Below are positions 45,429-54,311 of a DNA stretch of 64,000 nt, piece by piece. How positions within the stretch are numbered: position 1 is the stretch's first letter; the number at the start of each line of letters is the position of its first letter. Origin of the DNA: Pseudomonas neuropathica (GTDB lineage: Bacteria; Pseudomonadota; Gammaproteobacteria; Pseudomonadales; Pseudomonadaceae); the NCBI RefSeq assembly GCF_015461835.1, contig NZ_JACOPX010000008.1:1-64000 (forward strand), in the 5' to 3' direction. The notes below the pieces were generated by a model that was given only the letters and a program-made list of their open reading frames with translations, searched no databases and was not told the DNA's origin. Made by a program: the position numbers and the translations under genes.

Positions 45429-45890
45429 ATGTCACTGAAACTCGATTGGCTCGCGCATCACATGCACCACAGCGACCGTTATGCTCAATGGATCCACCAG
45501 CAATTCCCCTACGAATACATCGACCAACCGCTGGCTGAATGGCAGCGTGAATTTGCCGAGGGCCAAGGCAATGGCGACTGGTCCTGCCTGATCGCCATGG
45601 ACGGTGAACATCTGGTCGGCGGCGCGGCGCTGGCACGCGATGACCTCGCCCTGCGCCCTGATCTTGGTCCTTGGCTGGCCTGCGTGTTCGTCAGTCCTGA
45701 AGCGCGCGGGCAAGGCCTGGCAGAACGCTTGATTGCAGGGATTTGTCAGGAGGCGAAAGAGTGCGGGTTTGCGCGTTTGTATCTGCATACGCAGACCAAG
45801 CAGGACTATTACGCCAAACGCGGCTGGCAGGTCCTGGAGCGTTTTCGCGCCTGGGACAATGAACAATGGCTCATGGTCCGCGACCTTTGA
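45429..45890 (+). CDS. GNAT-family N-acetyltransferase
   Basis: A 153-residue acetyltransferase. The acetyl-CoA-binding motif is VSPEARGQGLAERLI at about 99-113 (R/Q-x-x-G-x-G/A type), followed by FARLYLHTQTKQDYYAKRGW typical of GNAT motif B. Substrate unknown. The ATG at 45429 starts MSLKLDWLAHHM; upstream frame to 45387 is poor. It converges with the DipZ gene. Confidence 0.85.
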   Translation: MSLKLDWLAHHMHHSDRYAQWIHQQFPYEYIDQPLAEWQREFAEGQGNGDWSCLIAMDGEHLVGGAALARDDLALRPDLGPWLACVFVSPEARGQGLAERLIAGICQEAKECGFARLYLHTQTKQDYYAKRGWQVLERFRAWDNEQWLMVRDL

Positions 45891-45906
45891 GCCATTGGTT
45901 TGCTGA

Positions 45907-47118
45907 TCACGCCGCAGGCGCCTTAGCCTCCTCCAGCAACTGCTGGATCATCTGTTCCTGCGCCTCGTAGCGACCTTCGCCGAAGTGGCTGTAACGCACC
46001 TGCCCCTTGGCGTCGATCAGGTAATGCGCCGGCCAGTACTGGTTGTCGAAGTTACGCCAGATCGCGTAGTTGTTGTCGATGGCCACCGGGTAGGTGATGC
46101 CGAGCTTTTTCACCTGATCCCTGACGTTGTCGATGATCCGCTCGTAGCCGTATTCCGGGGTGTGCACGCCGATCACCACGAGGCCGTCCTTCTCGTACTT
46201 CTTCGCCCAGTCCTTGACGTACGGCAGGGTGTGCTGGCAGTTGATGCAGTCGTAGGTCCAAAAGTCCACCAGCACCACTTTGCCACGCAGGGCATCTGCG
46301 TTCAGTTCAGGCGAATTCAACCATTGCACGGCGCCAGCGAGTGACGGCATCGCGCCTTTGCCCTCCTCCATCGGCGAGTCCGCACGGACTTTGCTGATGA
46401 AGTAGTCGACCACTTTCGGCACGTTTTCCAACACGCTTTTTTCGACGCTGGCGACGCCTTCAGAGGAGGTGTTCGCCAACAAGGTTTTATCGAAGCCGGT
46501 GGCAATCACCGCTGCCGTCGCCAGTACCGCAACCCCGGCACCACGACGCAACCAACCGGTGAACGGGATCGACGGTTTCAAGCGGTTGACCAAGCCGCGC
46601 CCGGCGAAGATCAGTGTGCCCAGCGACAATGCACTGCCGGCACCGTAGGCCAGCAGCAACAGGCTGGTCTGCGCGTTGGCGCCTTGCAGCATGGCACCGG
46701 TGAGAATCACCCCGAGAATCGGTCCCGCGCAAGGTGCCCACAGCAGTCCGGTGGCCACGCCGAGCATGATCGAACCCATAGGCCCGGCCTTTTTCCGGGT
46801 GTCCGGGTCCAGACGATTGCCGAGCATCACCAGAGGACGCGTCAGCCAGTCGCCGATGCGCGCCGAGATCAGCGACAGGGCGAACACGCTCATCACGATC
46901 AGCGCGACGTACCGGCCACTGTTGCTGGCCTTGATCACCCATTCGCTGCTGACCACGGCGAGGCTGGAGATCAGCGCGAAGGTCAGGGCCATGCCGCCGA
47001 GGGTCAACAGTATCGAAGCGCGACTGCGTTGAGCGCCGGCAAACAGAAACGGCACCACCGGCAGGATGCAGGGGCTGAGCACGGTCAGCAGACCGCCGAG
47101 AAATGCGATGAGGTACAT
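45907..47118 (-). CDS. DipZ-like CcdA-thioredoxin fusion
   Basis: A 403-residue inner-membrane protein. The N-terminal CcdA/DsbD-type domain has six helices with cysteines Cys17 (SPCILP) and Cys130 (APCAGP), a hydrophobic hinge (about 190-208), and a periplasmic thioredoxin-like domain with the active site Cys291-x-x-Cys294 (YDCINCQH). It carries electrons from the cytoplasm to periplasmic thiol targets. It is the last gene of an operon with a repeat-containing secreted protein and a DUF2790 protein, each containing a cysteine pair that could be its target. The neighbouring two-component system supports regulated expression. Confidence 0.88.
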   Translation of the reverse strand: MYLIAFLGGLLTVLSPCILPVVPFLFAGAQRSRASILLTLGGMALTFALISSLAVVSSEWVIKASNSGRYVALIVMSVFALSLISARIGDWLTRPLVMLGNRLDPDTRKKAGPMGSIMLGVATGLLWAPCAGPILGVILTGAMLQGANAQTSLLLLAYGAGSALSLGTLIFAGRGLVNRLKPSIPFTGWLRRGAGVAVLATAAVIATGFDKTLLANTSSEGVASVEKSVLENVPKVVDYFISKVRADSPMEEGKGAMPSLAGAVQWLNSPELNADALRGKVVLVDFWTYDCINCQHTLPYVKDWAKKYEKDGLVVIGVHTPEYGYERIIDNVRDQVKKLGITYPVAIDNNYAIWRNFDNQYWPAHYLIDAKGQVRYSHFGEGRYEAQEQMIQQLLEEAKAPAA

Positions 47119-47155
47119 AGTGAGTCACCCTTGATCAATGATTGTAACGAGCCGT

Positions 47156-47452
47156 TCAGACGCTCTGGCTTTCCAGCCATTGGCTCTGCGGCGTACGGCT
47201 GGCGCCGTTCTCGGCAAACATCTGGCCCTGTGGCGTGCGGCTGGAGCCATCAGCGGCAAACATCTGCCCTTGTGGCGTACGACTGGTACCGTCAGCCGCG
47301 ATCAGGCCGTCGCTGCCCTGCTGGGCCACCGGCGTCAGTTGGAAGCAGGTGCTGCTGTGGCAGCTATGCTGTTCAACCGCAGCGTTGGCATGGGCGGCGA
47401 CGCCGGCCAGGGAGAAAGCAATGGCGGTGAAAAAGCGCGCGACGTTGTTCAT
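47156..47452 (-). CDS. Secreted protein with cysteine pair and three 14-residue repeats
   Basis: A 98-residue precursor with signal peptide (1-24, ending ANA). The mature part has a HSCHSSTCF motif (two cysteines, two histidines), then three consecutive 14-residue repeats on the pattern x-S-R-T-P-Q-(G/S)-Q-M-F-A-x-(D/N)-G, the third diverged. No homologous domain is recognised. It lies between DUF2790 and DipZ genes in one operon. The cysteine/histidine cluster suggests metal binding or thiol modification. Confidence 0.78.
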   Translation of the reverse strand: MNNVARFFTAIAFSLAGVAAHANAAVEQHSCHSSTCFQLTPVAQQGSDGLIAADGTSRTPQGQMFAADGSSRTPQGQMFAENGASRTPQSQWLESQSV

Positions 47453-47515
47453 GGTCTGGTTCCTTCTATAAAGAGTTGGCCTGGTGCCGTTGATGGCTTG
47501 ATTGCCGTTGATGAC

Positions 47516-47779
47516 TCAGTTGTCGTTGTTGCAACCGTCGGCAAATTTGCTGTAATCGAGCACACGGGTTTTGCCGGCCGAATCGAGGTAGGTCATGCGT
47601 GCCTCGACGATGCCGCAACCCACCGAGTTGTCCTCCTTCAGCGAGATCACTTTCTGGATATCCAGGTGGGTGCCGTAGATGTAGGTTTGCGCGGTAATAG
47701 CGGCTTCGGCCCGGGCCGAGAGCGTGCAGATGTTCAGCGCGGCAAACAGGCAGGCGGCGATTACGGATTTGTTGTTCAT
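47516..47779 (-). CDS. Small secreted DUF2790 protein (second copy)
   Basis: An 87-residue precursor with signal peptide (1-25, ending RAEA). The mature domain has two cysteines (SVGCGIVEARMTYLDSAG and DGCNNDN) and aligns with the DUF2790 protein at 1671-1907. It is the first gene of the operon leading to dipZ. Its start is 120 bp from the operator-like repeat cluster upstream. Function unknown; the adjacent thiol-transfer gene suggests its cysteines form a disulfide or bind metal. Confidence 0.83.
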   Translation of the reverse strand: MNNKSVIAACLFAALNICTLSARAEAAITAQTYIYGTHLDIQKVISLKEDNSVGCGIVEARMTYLDSAGKTRVLDYSKFADGCNNDN

Positions 47780-47894
47780 GGCGTTTTCCTCAAGGCTTCA
47801 GTGGGTTTGAGCCGAGGCGATCTGTGTGGGCCTCGATGGGGCCTATTTGAGGCTCGCGAGGTATCGCCTCTGTGTCAGGAACAGGCGCGTTTCA

Positions 47895-48044
47895 ATCGCT
47901 GTGTATCCCTGCCATCGGGGGATACACAGCGATACAAAACCCTGGAAAATTCGCGTTTTTGCGTTCCCGTGTATCCACCGATACGGCAGATACACTGCAA
48001 TACAAAGGCAGGCAGCCGAGCCGCAGCAGGCTCGATACACTGCA
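47895..48044. promoter_or_regulatory. GATACA repeat cluster between DUF2790-dipZ operon and two-component genes
   Basis: A perfect inverted repeat with 15-bp arms (47895-47909 with 47919-47933, core TCGCTGTGTATCCC) overlaps GATACA direct repeats ten bases apart (47921 and 47931). More GATAC/AATACA repeats occur at 47980, 47989 and 47999, and GATACACTGCA at 48034. Spacing of nine to ten bases between half-sites is typical for OmpR-family dimers. The cluster serves both divergent operons. Binding by the adjacent regulator is inference. Confidence 0.7.
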
Positions 48045-48075
48045 CGGCAGTCCCTTTTGATAGAGGTTTGCACCG

Positions 48076-48816
48076 ATGGATCATGTCGATCACATACTCA
48101 TCGTCGACGACGACCGCGAAATCCGCGAGCTGGTCGGCAATTACCTGAAGAAGAACGGACTGCGCACCACGGTGGTCGCCGATGGCCGGCAGATGCGCAG
48201 CTTTCTCGAAGCCAACACCGTCGACCTGATCGTGCTCGACATCATGATGCCCGGCGACGATGGCCTGCAGTTGTGCCGCGAATTGCGGGTGGGCAAACAC
48301 AAGGCCACGCCGGTTCTGATGCTGACCGCGCGCAACGATGAAACCGACCGCATCATCGGCCTGGAAATGGGCGCCGACGATTACCTGACCAAACCGTTCG
48401 CCGCCCGCGAATTGCTCGCGCGGATCAACGCCGTACTGCGCCGCACGCGGATGCTGCCGCCAAATCTGGTGGTCACCGAGGCCGGTCGCTTGCTCGCCTT
48501 CGGCCGTTGGCAACTGGACACATCGGCCCGCCACCTGCTCGACAAGGATGGCACCATGGTCGCCCTCAGCGGCGCCGAATACCGTTTGCTGCGAGTGTTC
48601 CTCGATCACCCGCAACGGGTGCTCAGCCGCGACCAACTGCTCAATCTGACCCAGGGTCGTGATGCCGATCTGTTTGACCGCTCGATCGATTTGCTGGTCA
48701 GCCGTTTGCGTCAGCGTCTTCTGGATGATGCGCGCGAGCCGGCCTACATCAAGACCGTGCGCAGCGAAGGTTACGTGTTCTCGCTGCCGGTCGAAATTCT
48801 CGGGGCCCCGGCATGA
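48076..48816 (+). CDS. OmpR-family response regulator
   Basis: A 246-residue regulator. The receiver domain has the DDD acidic pocket, phospho-acceptor Asp in LIVLDIMMPGDDG, conserved Lys in LTKPFAARELL. A C-terminal winged helix ends with IKTVRSEGYVF. It overlaps the kinase gene by four bases (ATGA). It most resembles the OmpR/AdeR branch. A dipZ-linked two-component pair recalls DsbRS of P. aeruginosa, but orthology cannot be settled by eye. Confidence 0.88.
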   Translation: MDHVDHILIVDDDREIRELVGNYLKKNGLRTTVVADGRQMRSFLEANTVDLIVLDIMMPGDDGLQLCRELRVGKHKATPVLMLTARNDETDRIIGLEMGADDYLTKPFAARELLARINAVLRRTRMLPPNLVVTEAGRLLAFGRWQLDTSARHLLDKDGTMVALSGAEYRLLRVFLDHPQRVLSRDQLLNLTQGRDADLFDRSIDLLVSRLRQRLLDDAREPAYIKTVRSEGYVFSLPVEILGAPA

Positions 48817-50120
48817 GTGTCAATCTGCACTGGCCGCGCACCCTCGCCTCGCGCCTGTCGCTGATTTTCCTGATCGGCCTGTTGCTCGCTCAGGCGCTGT
48901 CGTTCGGCGCGCAATATTACGAGCGTTACCAAAGCGCCAAGAACACCATGCTTGGCAATCTGGAAACCGACGTGTCGACCTCGATTGCGATCCTTGATCG
49001 CTTGCCTGCCGAAGAGCGCCCTGCCTGGCTCGAGCGTCTGGCGCGAAAAAATTATGGCTACCTGTTGAGCGAAGGCGAACCGGGCACACCGATCGAGGCC
49101 GGTGATGTACCGGTGGCGGTCACCTCGATCACCGAAGCCATCGGTGAACGCTATCCGCTGACCTTCACCGATATTCCCGGGCCAAAGAAACACTTTCAGG
49201 GCCATTTGCGCCTGAGCGACGGCAGCCCGGTGACCATCGACGTGCGCCCCGCCATGGTCCCGCTGTCGCCCTGGTTGCCGGTGGTCTTGCTCGGCCAACT
49301 GGCGTTGATGATTGCCTGCACCTGGCTGGCCGTGCGCATCGCGATCCGCCCGCTGACCCGGCTTTCCAATGCCGTGGAAACTCTTGACCCCAACGCCCAC
49401 CCGATCCACCTCGACGAAAGCGGCCCGAACGAAGTGGTCTACGCTGCGCGCGCATTCAACGCGATGCAGGCGCGCATTGCCGCTTACCTCAAGGAGCGCA
49501 TGCAATTGCTCGCGGCGATTTCCCATGATCTGCAAACGCCGATCACGCGGATGAAACTGCGCGCCGAACTCATGGACGATTGCGCCGAGAAAGACAAACT
49601 GTGGAATGACCTCAGCGAGATGGAACACCTGGTGCGCGAAGGCGTGGCGTATGCGCGCAGCATCCATGGTTCGACCGAAGAAAGCCGCCGCACCAACATG
49701 GATTCCTTCCTCGAAAGCCTGGTGTTCGACTATCAGGACATGGGCAAGCAGGTGCAACTGGTCGGCAAGAGTGCGGCGGTCATCGACACCCGTCCTCATG
49801 CGTTGCGCCGGGTTCTGGTGAACCTGACCGACAACGCACTGAAATTCGCCGGCGCCGCCGAAGTCTGGGTCGAAGCGAACAAGGGCAACCTGGCGATCAC
49901 CGTCATGGACCGCGGCCCGGGCATCGCCGACGCCGAACTGGCGCAGGTGCTGCAACCGTTCTACCGCGTGGAAAACTCGCGCAATCGCGATACCGGCGGC
50001 ACCGGGCTGGGACTGGCGATCGCCCAGCAACTGGCCATGGCGCTCGGTGGTTCACTGACGTTGAGCAATCGCGAGGGTGGCGGGTTGTGCGCTGAACTGA
50101 AGCTGCCGCTGCATCCATAA
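48813..50120 (+). CDS. EnvZ-like sensor histidine kinase
   Basis: A 435-residue membrane kinase. TM1 at about 14-34, a periplasmic domain of about 120 residues, TM2 (LPVVLLGQLALMIACTWLAV), HAMP, H-box SHDLQTPITRMKLRAELM, N-box NLTDNALKFA, GPGIADAEL and GTGLGLAIA. The periplasmic domain contains no cysteine, so a thiol-based sensing mechanism is unlikely for it. Coupled with the regulator by a four-base overlap. Confidence 0.88.
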   Translation: MSVNLHWPRTLASRLSLIFLIGLLLAQALSFGAQYYERYQSAKNTMLGNLETDVSTSIAILDRLPAEERPAWLERLARKNYGYLLSEGEPGTPIEAGDVPVAVTSITEAIGERYPLTFTDIPGPKKHFQGHLRLSDGSPVTIDVRPAMVPLSPWLPVVLLGQLALMIACTWLAVRIAIRPLTRLSNAVETLDPNAHPIHLDESGPNEVVYAARAFNAMQARIAAYLKERMQLLAAISHDLQTPITRMKLRAELMDDCAEKDKLWNDLSEMEHLVREGVAYARSIHGSTEESRRTNMDSFLESLVFDYQDMGKQVQLVGKSAAVIDTRPHALRRVLVNLTDNALKFAGAAEVWVEANKGNLAITVMDRGPGIADAELAQVLQPFYRVENSRNRDTGGTGLGLAIAQQLAMALGGSLTLSNREGGGLCAELKLPLHP

Positions 50121-50361
50121 ACGCTTTAACGGCGCCTGTTTAAACGCTACCGACCAGTACCGGTCGGTAGCCTGCACACCGCCGCGCCAATGCCTACAAC
50201 TTCATCAGAATCCACTGACTGTGCGCCTTGGCTGATGCGCTTATGGTTGTGTTGCCCGTTTCGCACTGTTCACCATTGGTCGCCACTGTCAGATCTGACA
50301 GTAGCAAGTCAGCGCCGGGCTACGGTTCCATGACAATTGGCCCAATCTGTCGAGGCGCAAC
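50121..50361. promoter_or_regulatory. lodA-like upstream region with two palindromes
   Basis: GCTACCGACC (50146-50155) pairs with GGTCGGTAGC (50162-50171), a shape common to TetR-type operators but possibly a kinase-transcript hairpin. ACTGTCAGATCTGACAGT (50285-50302) is a perfect 18-bp palindrome about 60 bases before the next start codon. No GATACA element is present here. The binding proteins are unknown. Confidence 0.45.
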
Positions 50362-52542
50362 ATGACTCTGCTCGAATCCGTTACCCACCTGTGTACGCGC
50401 CTGGCGCCCGGCGGCTGGCATTCGCTGATGCTCGCCCACGGCCTGGACTTGCTGGCTGAACCGCTGGCGGCGGAACTGCACAAGCCCCTGAAAATCGACC
50501 GGTCAATACCCGGATTTACCGATTTCGCAACGACCGGCAGCCGGGCGATCGAGGCAGGCGCACCGGCGCACAGCCTGCTGTATCACGCGCTGGCCTCGCC
50601 AAACGTGCTCAGCGATGAAAACGGCCAGACATTACAGCTGTTTCCCACAGCCGCCGAGATCGAGACCGTGCTCGACTATGTCTACAGCGTCAGTCCGCCC
50701 ACGCTCGACAGCCTGCGCCACAAAGCCCGGGGCGCGCCGTTGGCGGTGGTCGCGTTTGCCAGTGAATATCGCTGCGCCGCCGACACCGTGCATGGCCGGC
50801 ATGCCGACCTGTGCTTCTCGCGTACCGGTATCGCCCGCGTCGGCACCGCCCCCCCGTGCTATGACGCAACGCTGCGCAGTTTCCTGCCCTTCGTCGACGA
50901 TGACCCGCACGGCATCCGGGTGATGCCAGTGCGCTACAGCGCCTACATTGCCGTGCAACTCAAGGGCGATGCCGAGCGCTTCGGGCCGATGGATTTTCAG
51001 GTGGACCTCGACCCCGGACTGGATTTCTGGGTGCCCGTGCACAAGCTGTTCAATGGTTCGCAGTGCCTGGAGGGTCTGAACCTGACGGTGACGCTGGGCA
51101 ACCACCAGATCAACGAAAAACTGCGGCATGTCCATTTGCGCCACAGCGGTACCGGTTGGCAGGAACCGCAGATCAGCCAGCCACCCTTCGTCGTCACGGA
51201 AAATCTTGCGCATTGGGCCTCGACTGTAGATCTCGGCCCCGGTCTGCTGGTGCCTGAAGCCAGAGCCCGGCTGGTGGCGCCCGTCGAATATCAGGGGCAG
51301 CCCTTGTCCTTTGTGCTGCCGGCCAATACCGGCGGCATGGTGCACGGACGTCATCGGGTCGAAGCGGATGGCAGCATCGAAGACCTGAACGAGCATGAAG
51401 GTGTCGAGGCGTTGGTACGTCAGGGCGGTTATCGCGCCTTGCATTATCAGGACGGCACTGCCGATGGCTGGGTGTTGCCACGCTGCCCGATGCTGGAAAA
51501 CCATTTGCCGTTCGTCGCAGCCTATTCGCTGATCGGCCCCCCGGACTTCTATCCGTTATGCAGTCAACGCAAGCTGTTGCACTGGGTCAGCGACGAACCG
51601 GCGTTACCAAGTGCCGGTCTCTGGCACGCCCGACTTGAAGCGCTCTCCAACGTACGCTACTGCGCCAACCTCGATCTGCAGGATCAACTGTTCACCCCGA
51701 CTGACCGAGGGGTGAGCGCCATCGTTGCCCTCGCCGATCAAACCGACACGGTGCAATCCACTGCCCCGCTACCACCGTCATCGCGGCCGACCTCGCTGCC
51801 CGACGGCGCCGCCGGGGTGTTCGGGCCTGGCTGGGAGGTCGGCTGGGTTCGCCAGCGCACGGCAGACGACGAGTGGATCAACGTCCTCGCCGGTTATCAG
51901 ATGGCCAGCCCGTTTCCCGAGGATGCGAAGATCTGCGCGGCGCTAGGTTCTTTCTGGCCCGGCGTGGCACCGGATTCGGCACGGGTCTTTGAGCCGCGCT
52001 CGACGCTGCACAGCATCATTCCCCTGACCGATGAGGAAATCGGCATGGGCGGCGTGGCCTGGGATAATCAGCGCGGCCCGCAACTGATCACTCAAGACGA
52101 TCGGCTGATCGTCCAGTACCACGCGTACGCCCATGCCGATTACACACAGGTGGCCCTCGATGGCCAGTTCTCCCTGAGCACGACCGGCCACACTGCGCAA
52201 ACCGTCTATCAGCAGCGCGTGCGTTCGATGTATCGCGTGTACCGGGCGCTCGGCGCCGCCAGCGATAAACCCCTGCGCAATGCCTGGCCACTGTTGTCGT
52301 TCGTTGACGTGCAGCGGCCGAACGCGGAACTGGACAGCGCGCAGGGGCAAGCCGGGCAGCTCCTCGACGGCTGGGTGCAGCGCTTTTTGCTGTACAAGCG
52401 CGGTGCCGTGCAGATCCCTGCAAGTGATTTCAGGTTGCGCCACGTCGAAGTCGAAGAGCTGGTGATCTTGCTGCTCAGCGCCGATGCAATCCTGATCAAA
52501 CGCGACACCCTGCCATGGCGGGTCGCCCATGAAACATTTTGA
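50362..52542 (+). CDS. LodA-like cysteine tryptophylquinone oxidase
   Basis: This 726-residue protein resembles the LodA/GoxA family, whose members oxidise amino acids with a self-derived cysteine tryptophylquinone (CTQ) cofactor. Family-type segments start at GIARVG (156-161). The probable CTQ cysteine is Cys525 in KICAALGSFWPGVAPDSAR and the tryptophan Trp567 in GVAWDNQRGP, with LTDEEIG between. Residues 1-150 form an extension unlike canonical LodA, containing GFTDFATTGSRAIEAG. No signal peptide. Overlaps lodB-like by 14 bases. The substrate is unknown. Confidence 0.72.
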   Translation: MTLLESVTHLCTRLAPGGWHSLMLAHGLDLLAEPLAAELHKPLKIDRSIPGFTDFATTGSRAIEAGAPAHSLLYHALASPNVLSDENGQTLQLFPTAAEIETVLDYVYSVSPPTLDSLRHKARGAPLAVVAFASEYRCAADTVHGRHADLCFSRTGIARVGTAPPCYDATLRSFLPFVDDDPHGIRVMPVRYSAYIAVQLKGDAERFGPMDFQVDLDPGLDFWVPVHKLFNGSQCLEGLNLTVTLGNHQINEKLRHVHLRHSGTGWQEPQISQPPFVVTENLAHWASTVDLGPGLLVPEARARLVAPVEYQGQPLSFVLPANTGGMVHGRHRVEADGSIEDLNEHEGVEALVRQGGYRALHYQDGTADGWVLPRCPMLENHLPFVAAYSLIGPPDFYPLCSQRKLLHWVSDEPALPSAGLWHARLEALSNVRYCANLDLQDQLFTPTDRGVSAIVALADQTDTVQSTAPLPPSSRPTSLPDGAAGVFGPGWEVGWVRQRTADDEWINVLAGYQMASPFPEDAKICAALGSFWPGVAPDSARVFEPRSTLHSIIPLTDEEIGMGGVAWDNQRGPQLITQDDRLIVQYHAYAHADYTQVALDGQFSLSTTGHTAQTVYQQRVRSMYRVYRALGAASDKPLRNAWPLLSFVDVQRPNAELDSAQGQAGQLLDGWVQRFLLYKRGAVQIPASDFRLRHVEVEELVILLLSADAILIKRDTLPWRVAHETF

Positions 52543-53557
52543 TGTTGTGGTCGTCGGCGCCGGCCCTGCGGGCTGCGCAACGGCTATCAGTTGCGCCCGT
52601 CACGGGTTGCGCGTGGCCTTGATCGAACGGCAGGCGTTCCCCCGGTTTCGCCCCGGCGAAAGCCTGCATCCGGGCATCGAACCGCTGCTCCGACAACTGG
52701 GAGTCGCCGAGCAGCTGTGTGGCCGCGGAGCCCGGCGCTTTGACGGCCACTGGGTGCACTGGAACGGTGTGCCGCGCTTCAATGCCTTTGGCGCCGATGA
52801 TCGCGGCGCCTGGCAGGGCTTTCATCTGGAGCGGGCGCAACTGGATGCGACGTTACTGGCGCAAGCGGCCACGTTAGGGGTGGAGATCAGTCAGCCCTGC
52901 CGGGCACGGCGAGTGCTGACTCAGGCCAATCAGGTGATCGGTGTGGAGACCGACAGCGCACGCCTTTACGCGACCTGCCTGATCGATGCCAGTGGCGCTT
53001 GCGACTGGCTCGCTCGCCAACTCGGTCTGCCGGTTCGCCACTGTTCACCGCCGCTGGTGGCGCGTTACGGCTACTTGCAAGGTCACAGCGCAACCTATGC
53101 AACAACCGCGCACTTGCTGGCCGATCCTGACGGATGGACCTGGATCGCCCAGGTCGAGCCGCAGTTGCTGCACTGGACGCACCTGACGTTCGAGAACAAC
53201 AGGCGCTCGACGAAGCTTCCCGAGGCCCTGCAAGCATTGCCAGCCGTAGGGCGGATACGCGGCGCCGATGTAACCTGGCACATCACCCCGGCCGTCACCG
53301 GTGCCGGCTATTTTCTGGTGGGCGATGCCGCCAACCGGCTCGACCCGGCGTCCTCCCACGGCGTGCTCAAAGCGTTGATGAGCGGTATGCAAGCCGCGCA
53401 AGCCGTAGCGGATGGTCTGCGCCAACCGGCCTTGCAAACAGCGGCGCAGGCGCAATATCGCCAATGGCTGAACGCAGGATTCGCACGCGATGTGGCGCAC
53501 CTGCGCGACTTCTATCGTCTGCATCCCTGCCCGCCGTCGTGGCTGCCTGCCGCATGA
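52529..53557 (+). CDS. LodB-like FAD-dependent maturase
   Basis: A 342-residue flavoprotein of the tryptophan-halogenase/geranylgeranyl-reductase-like group. The FAD motif VVGAGPAGCATA is at the N terminus, then RPGESLHPGIEPLLRQLG, and the second FAD motif FLVGDAANRLDPASSHGV. In Marinomonas, LodB is needed to form the CTQ cofactor of LodA. Gene overlap with the LodA-like gene and absence of its own ribosome site indicate translational coupling. The stop codon is one base from the convergent DUF2063 gene's end. Confidence 0.82.
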   Translation: MKHFDVVVVGAGPAGCATAISCARHGLRVALIERQAFPRFRPGESLHPGIEPLLRQLGVAEQLCGRGARRFDGHWVHWNGVPRFNAFGADDRGAWQGFHLERAQLDATLLAQAATLGVEISQPCRARRVLTQANQVIGVETDSARLYATCLIDASGACDWLARQLGLPVRHCSPPLVARYGYLQGHSATYATTAHLLADPDGWTWIAQVEPQLLHWTHLTFENNRRSTKLPEALQALPAVGRIRGADVTWHITPAVTGAGYFLVGDAANRLDPASSHGVLKALMSGMQAAQAVADGLRQPALQTAAQAQYRQWLNAGFARDVAHLRDFYRLHPCPPSWLPAA

Positions 53558-53558
53558 C

Positions 53559-54311
53559 TTAAAGGACGCTGGCGAGCACGCCCTCCTGGTGAAACTGCCG
53601 CAACAACGCCGATCCGCTGTCCATGAACGTTTCGGTGTCGGCCACCCCTGCTTCTACTGCCAGATCTTGCAATTGCTGGCGGCCATCAAGGTCAGGAAAC
53701 GCTTCAATGCGCTGTAACAGGCGCCAGGCCAGCGGGCTCAGCTCGGAAAACTGCACATTCCAGTCTGCCGTGCGCCGCACCAGCAACAGGGTCGGATGCG
53801 CCGGCGGCGTGGCGGGCTGATGGTTCGGATCAAGTGCATGCACCGGCCACACATACGCCAATGGCCAGGCCAGTGCCGAGATCTGCAGCGGACGCTCCAG
53901 CAACAGCGCCGGATCGCTTGGCGGCAGCGCCTGAGCATCGGACTGCTGCAAGGCCATCTCGACCCATTCGTAATGCGCCAGCTCGAGCAGAAACGCCGGC
54001 CACTCGCCCTCGCGCAACACCTGCGGTGGCGAAGCGAGATAGTCGAGAAACGTTTCGGCAATCTCTCCAAACTTTGGGGTCTGCGCCCGCCACTCGCGCA
54101 AAAAGCCTCGTACCAGCAGGCCCCAGCGTTGTTCCCCGATGATTCGGATCAACACCGGAAACGTGCCGCTCAACAATTGCGAAACGTTGTTGAACACCAG
54201 ATCGCGATAAACGTTGACCCGCGCCACGTTCATGTCGGCCGGTGGCGATTGATGTTCGGGATCGCGCAAATACCGGGTCAGCGCCTGTTGTTGCAGTATC
54301 AGGTTATCCAC
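53559..54311 (-). CDS. DUF2063 (MNIO-partner, BufC/HvfC-like) protein
   Basis: A 250-residue protein with the DUF2063 N-terminal pattern [16 protein letters not shown], then [25 protein letters not shown], and a C-terminal region like those seen in partners of DUF692 enzymes. These partners help recognise the peptide substrate. The GTG at 54311 has a CGGAGG ribosome site and overlaps the DUF692 stop by eight bases, so translation is coupled. The frame open up to 54476 lies within the DUF692 gene. Confidence 0.83.
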   Translation of the reverse strand: MDNLILQQQALTRYLRDPEHQSPPADMNVARVNVYRDLVFNNVSQLLSGTFPVLIRIIGEQRWGLLVRGFLREWRAQTPKFGEIAETFLDYLASPPQVLREGEWPAFLLELAHYEWVEMALQQSDAQALPPSDPALLLERPLQISALAWPLAYVWPVHALDPNHQPATPPAHPTLLLVRRTADWNVQFSELSPLAWRLLQRIEAFPDLDGRQQLQDLAVEAGVADTETFMDSGSALLRQFHQEGVLASVL

